Origin: Verpa conica
Taxonomy: Eukaryota > Ascomycota > Pezizomycetes > Pezizales > Morchellaceae
Assembly (NCBI GenBank): GCA_033030425.1
Contig: JAUFSD010000003.1
Coordinates: 1,860,001-1,924,000, forward strand
Length of the DNA: 64,000 nt
Reading direction: 5' to 3'
Shown: positions 59,298 through 64,000 of the stretch, piece by piece
How the letters are laid out: every line of letters starts with the position of its first letter
How positions within the stretch are numbered: position 1 is the first letter of the stretch
The notes under the pieces: model-generated
What the model saw: the letters and a program-made list of their open reading frames with translations, nothing else
Told to the model about the DNA's origin: nothing
The model's database searches: none
Position numbers and translations under genes: made by a program

Positions 59298-60351
59298 CTA
59301 CTGCTGCCTAGCCTGTTGCAAGAGAATATCCCTCAAATGCGGGGGCGTGCCAGCCTCTGTGATACCAGGGGTCCAATCCTCCCGCTTGAGACCAACCCAT
59401 ACAACACCAGCAAAAGCACAAGTCATTGTCACCGCGTCGATGATGGTCTGCGCAAGGTTTACGTATGACCAGGGCGACCTAATCCCCGCGCCCAAGGAGG
59501 CCGAATCAACAGTAACAAAAAAGATACCATTGGCAACTACAGCTGTTGACACTACAGTAAAAAACACCTTGATCTCCTATAAAAAGCGGGTTAGTTTAAT
59601 TGTATAAACCTTGCCTAGAGACTAAGGAAGGGCCTACCTTTTTATGCTGCTTTAGCTTATCTGCACGGCACAAAAGATATGCCGAGAATCCAGTAAAGTA
59701 TAGGCCAGCCAGAAGTAGCATACAGTCATATGCAAGAGTGATTCTATCCCAGTGCTCCTGGTACCCCATGATAGTGTCCTGATATGTGACGGCGCCCTTA
59801 CTTCTATAGAGGTTGTTTGAATCGGCCGAATACTTGATCGTGAGAGCAGCGATAACAACAACGAGGCAGAACATAACGGTGATGAAGACGCGACCCAAGT
59901 ATGTTACAACAAAAACACTCTTGGGGGTTTTACTCGGCGTGAATGCTCCGAAGCGATTATGTAAAGTTGCAAGGACAACCTCGATTAAGCAGAGTTTCCC
60001 AAGATAGTAGCACATGACAAAGAACCCTCTCATGAGGTTGTAGGTCTGTCGGACATTCCCATCGGCGAGAAATAGTGCTCCTGTTGAAATGTTGAAGGCC
60101 GTTGATGAACTGATGAAGATCAATGCGAATGGGAGCTCGTAGAAAACTCCCCTCTGCACTCCGCACTTGATAAATTTCCAGTATATGATTGCGAAGCTGA
60201 TTGTGCAGAGAAGGTAGAGAGCGTTGATTGCTAATGGAGCTTGCATCAAGACAAGTGGGTGATCACTAACACCGACTATTGGATATATAACCTCCGGTGA
60301 TGGTTCAGTAGCACCAAACATTTCTCCTAATGGGCCCCGTCTTGGTGCCAT
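59298..60351 (-). CDS. Seven-helix fungal membrane protein, family not recognised
   Basis: Exons 60351-59638 and 59576-59298 join (K-EIKVFF) to 330 residues. Seven hydrophobic segments are visible, among them APLAINALYLLCTISFAIIYW, ALIFISSSTAFNISTGALF, GFFVMCYYLGKLCLIEVVLA, VFITVMFCLVVVIAALTI, LLLAGLYFTGFSAYLLC, TVVSTAVVANGIFFVTV and AVTMTCAFAGVVWVGL. Loops are short, with a basic cluster (CRADKLKQHKK) between helices 5 and 6, as expected on the cytoplasmic side. The topology resembles receptor-like fungal membrane proteins, but no CFEM domain or known receptor motif is present. Ligand and role are unknown. Confidence 0.82.
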
Positions 60352-62747
60352 TTACTATAATCGAAAAGAAAAGGCTGTATGTTCTCGGGTCCGTGAGGTG
60401 ATGGTGATGATGGACGTAATGGGAGAGATATAAAGCACAATAAGTAGCTTTAGATGACTCTGCATATCCAACCTTGAACCAGCGATAGGGCTGTTTACGC
60501 CTTGTCTAATTGGTACTATATGCGACCTTGTTAATATTTGAGGGTGCTACCATTGCCTAGATATACTCAGTAGTATAGCCCTGCGAACACTCAGCCTTAC
60601 TGCTTGTAGGTATGAATCTTGTATTCTGTAAGGGCTGCAATGATGGTTGGGACACACAAACAAAAGCGCTCCCAGCTAGGCAACCCATAGGTTTCACCTC
60701 TCATCATGTAGGATATAACAGTTGATTGAGCATTGAGTGGGCTGTGTATACATGTAGTCTTGGCGCCGAGATGCATACTGATTAAACAATTCAGTGGTAC
60801 TAGACCTCGCAGTGCACAGGAGATATAGGTTGCAACCAAGCCACTACTCCGCCATCTTAAACTGTGATCCATATTGTGAGATCCTCATTCCAGGCTACAA
60901 TATGCAATTGTTTCTACACCACTCTGATAAATAACTATACTGTTTACAATGTGATTATAGGGCACAGAAGATGTCCAAATCATCTGGCAAACACAATTAC
61001 TCAATACACCAGCCTCTCGCTTATTGTGCCACCTTGTAATGCTTAAACTCACTCCACCAGGATCCCCCAAAACTTGAGTATCTCAAGCTCAGGCTATCAC
61101 TGCCTGCCTTGGCGAGTGACCGGAGATGATGCCGCAGAAGAATCAATTTCTCTCACATGATGTGCCTATATAAAAAAAAATGATATTTGGTGAGGCAGAG
61201 AGGCCCTTTATCGGACATGGGCCGAACTACCACAAGTGCTCTACATGCAATTAACCAAGGCGGAGCCTAACTAGTATGTAGTACATTGAGAGGAAGAAGA
61301 AGAAGAAAAAAAAATATAATAACCTCTAGATACAAACCAAATCAAAGCCTCAGCTCCAACTCACTGATATTTTTCACTTCCTCCAACCAGCCCCAGATCA
61401 ACTCCGGCTCCCCCCACCTTCACTCAAGGCAATCAATTCACCCCTTCGTATTCGAGCCTATTAGCTATTGTGGATCGCCTTACCTGATGGATGGGTGGAT
61501 GGGTGGATAGGCTCCCCCTAAACTGTGGTTCTACCGACCGGCAAGAGAACGATAACACATGTCGGGTGATATCCGGCTCGCTGCGTACGTCAGGCTACTA
61601 TGCGTTGGCCGTGTGAGGCGGTTCGTAGATCCTCATATGAACAATTAAGACGTACCGGGTATCCCGCGAGCGTCCTAATGTGACTTGACTTCCGATCAGC
61701 GATACGGGTAACCGCCGTGAGAGGAAAAAAAAAAAAAAAAAATTCCCACTCCCCTCTTCCGCATTGAGTTATTCAACCCTCAATAGAAAGTGCCTGCCGC
61801 ATCCTCCTCCTATAAGACTCAGTTCTGAGAGGGAGGGAGGGAGGGTGCTAAGGGAATATATGTGTAACGTACGCACACATATTTCAGTAAACCTATGTGT
61901 CAACGGTTTCTCAAGTAAATCATTTTTTTTTCTATCCGATCAAGTGCTTAGGGGGGTGGGGTGGGTGGGGCGTCTAAAAGAACTGGTGGACGAGAAAGAT
62001 CGAAAAAGTATTTGGGGATTTTCCCGACATCCTGGTTGGTGGGATCGATTGGCGCACTAGACGGGAGGGAGGGGAGGGGGGGAAGTAATTGCTTTTTCCA
62101 TTCCCTCTCTCTCTCTCCGGAGAATTAATGCGACATAAACTATTCAATCAGTAATGTGTCTTCCAAAAAAGAATAAGGCCCAGTAAAAAGCAGGGGGTTA
62201 TGCCCCACCTAAATAGGGTCCCCCCCCCCTCCCTCGATGAGTGCGTAGTAGTCTAATCAAGGTATCACTCCCGGCGTAATGAATAAGCATCAATATATCT
62301 AAATTCCTCGAATAGTAGCGTTACGCCTATTACTACTGAATGAAGGTTCCGGTCACCAAAGTATAAAAAAGAGAATTAAGTATCAAATCTATTCCTAAAC
62401 TTTCTTTCCCCCCCTCTGTAGTAGGTACATTAGCTGATGTAAGAGTTACATATAGCTATTGACCGCTTCTACTCCTTCAGATAGAGTAGAATTCTCGGGG
62501 TGGTCTCACAGAGTACAGATCAGGAACCAAAAAAAAAGTATTTTATGCCCGGCATTGTATAAATCTATTTGATATAAAAAAAGAGAAGCAGAAAAAATCA
62601 CCAATCACCAATCCACCCTTCATCCTCCCCATAAAAAAAACTCCCATTCCAAAAAAAACGAAATCGCCATCCCAAAAAAGAAAAAAGAAAAAGAAAAATC
62701 CAAAAACCCCCTAACTATCTAACTCCTAAAGATCTAACCACCAAAAT
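60352..62747. other. Gene-free spacer with purine/pyrimidine tracts
   Basis: About 2.4 kb. It contains a TACATGTA at 60749, a GGAT/GGGT microrepeat near 61488, an A-run of about 19 ending at 61741, a GGGA repeat at about 61830, a C10 run at 62220-62229 and A-rich sequence up to the next gene. Short frames at 60597-60872 and 61764-62060 are not supported. Confidence 0.5.
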
Positions 62748-63377
62748 CTAATGCTGATATCCAGAAGGACCTCTCTCGCTCTGGTGTCTGGCAGGGCCTT
62801 GCGGGCGGTAGGTGGTGCTTGGGTCATCGTCCTCGTTGTAGAGTGCACGAACCTGGAGGGATCCTTCGCCGTCATGCTCCTCCACACGATCACCGCTGGC
62901 AGTGTAGCTGACGGTGGTGTTTGTGCGACCGATTTGTCCGGGACGGGGAGGTTGGGACGATCCGCCGGAGCTGTAGACCTGCTGTGACTGCGGCATGTTG
63001 GAGGGGGCTTTGCCGGGCTCGTCCCAGTTGTAGTGGGCGCGCATGCCGGGGCCGTTCGGGTCGTTGCCGGAGTACTCCTCGATGAGATCGCCGGTTAGGG
63101 GATCGCGGCGGGAAGAGGTCTCGCGGCGTGAAATGCCTGGCCTGTCGGGCTCGTAGCTGGAGGCGTGCTGGTGCTGGCCGCCGGATTGCTGGGAGTGCTG
63201 GGCGTACTGTTGGCCGACGGAGCCGGCGCGGCGGGCGGCGTCATCCCTGATGGCCTTGTCGATGGTCTCTTGTGAGAGAACGTCAGAGACACGCTCGTCG
63301 TTTCTTTCGCTGTGAATGTGTTAGTATTGTGAATAATGATAATCATATGGTGTTTTGGGAACGTACTATCCAGACAT
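62748..63377 (-). CDS. Small hydrophilic protein, family not recognised
   Basis: A tiny first exon (63377-63367, eleven bases: M-S-G-Y) joins through a 57-base intron to 63309-62748, giving 190 residues. The product is highly polar and probably unstructured: SDVLSQETIDKAIRDDAAR near the start, a Gln/His-rich part (GQQYAQHSQQSGGQHQH), then RRDPLTGDLIEEYSGNDP and a Pro/Ser/Gln-rich end. C/G-ending codons and the in-frame splice support a real, well-expressed gene. No signal peptide or membrane helix. I know no function; stress- or conidiation-related small proteins look like this, but that is only an impression. Confidence 0.72.
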
Positions 63378-64000
63378 GGTTGGTAAAGTTGTTGTGGGGG
63401 GGGTTGAAGTTAAAGCTTAAAGACTTGAATTGTGAAGAACTGAAGTGAGGATTGTGATATTGTTTTTCTGATGCTGATAGAGGAGGAAGAATAGAATCTC
63501 CGAGTGGAAAACAGTCCGCTTTATACCATTAGGAAACCCCCCTCAGTGCTCTAACCACTACCCTGGCTTTCCCCTCACTACTGCCCCTCCCGCCATGAAT
63601 TGGCCGACGTGTCGAGCCCGCAACTATTCCGGCCGTGCTCTAGACAGGATGGAGGAGGGGTCTTTGGTGAGGGTCTCTGGACAAGGGCCGGTCTCTCTCT
63701 GGCCAGTCGTTCATCCTCTGATATGTGCTGTACAACAGGCTAAGCTCGATCGGATCTGCCCTGCTGCGGAGAAACATGGAGGCGAGGGTCAGAAACATGG
63801 CAAGCCATGGGCTTCTGGAACGGTGAGTGGGAGAAGCGGGGAGATACAAGAAGAGGGGCAATTGTCATGAATCTCTAAACAGATACTGGCATGCGCTGGT
63901 TCAAACGGATTGGACGCTCTGGGCACAGCCAGGCGGAAATGCAGCACTGAGGCTAAACCACAGCTGCAAAGACTTGCCCGACTCGCGATACATCTTACCT
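63378..64000. other. Window edge, promoter side, no gene seen
   Basis: Upstream region of the small hydrophilic protein, with a G-run at about 63398 and poly-T/A stretches, then G+C-richer sequence to the window edge. Frames at 63595-63870 and its antisense lack support. Confidence 0.45.

Noticed and set aside
1..64000. tRNA and rRNA genes
   Set aside because: I looked for cloverleaf B-box patterns (GGTTCGAATCC-like) and rRNA core sequence and saw none; a covariance-model scan would settle it.

Overview
The window looks like nuclear DNA of a filamentous ascomycete (Pezizomycotina). Reasons: almost every gene is cut by short GT-AG introns (about 50-90 bases, often with a CTGAY/CTAAY branch site), coding blocks are G+C-richer than the A+T-rich spacers, and the families are typical of these fungi (Zn2Cys6 regulator, fungal F-box protein with Cys pairs, DUF6604, GH27/GH88/GH106, FAS1, Copia elements). 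I cannot name the genus. The region is gene-poor and repeat-bearing: about 17 gene loci plus one full retrotransposon in 64 kb, with long spacers.

Layout. 0.3-3.0 kb: a secreted endonuclease/exonuclease/phosphatase-fold protein whose first splice junction is one base out of frame, then a six-exon short-chain dehydrogenase. 3-8.2 kb: empty. 8.2-10.0 kb: a hexose-type MFS sugar transporter. 10-13.8 kb: empty. 13.8-15.4 kb: an F-box protein. 17.4-18.7 kb: a mitochondrial 2-oxoglutarate/malate-type carrier behind a C/T-rich leader. 19.6-28.2 kb: a secretory stretch with a basic repeat-bearing secreted protein, a fasciclin protein, an eleven-exon GH27 alpha-galactosidase and a 775-residue secreted protein made largely of repeats. 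29.8-36.5 kb: a cytochrome P450 gene split by an apparently intact 5.4-kb Copia retrotransposon with identical LTRs and a GGATG target duplication. 38.5-40.1 kb: a GH106 alpha-L-rhamnosidase relic with its middle missing. 40.1-46.5 kb: a gene-free island holding two small inverted-repeat elements. 46.5-51.1 kb: a Zn2Cys6 transcription factor convergent with a GH88 glucuronyl hydrolase. 51.1-55.9 kb: gene-free, with one inverted-repeat element nested in another. 55.9-60.4 kb: a DUF6604 protein and a seven-helix membrane protein. 62.7-63.4 kb: a small hydrophilic protein.

How the genes may work together (inference): alpha-galactosidase, GH88, the former GH106 and the sugar transporter all fit plant or microbial polysaccharide use. 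The Zn2Cys6 factor next to GH88 is a candidate local regulator. The P450 and GH106 losses, the possible frameshift in the first gene and the repeat insertions suggest an accessory region that is decaying.

The strongest points for a second look are the P450 whose frame is restored exactly when the Copia element and one target duplication are removed, the sequon/His-rich repeat protein, the nested inverted-repeat elements, and a strongly recurrent non-coding palindrome TACATGTA (12 copies, none in a gene). No rRNA, tRNA or CRISPR array was found. Exon joins were worked out by hand; where I give an exon list, the sum was checked to be a whole number of codons unless stated.
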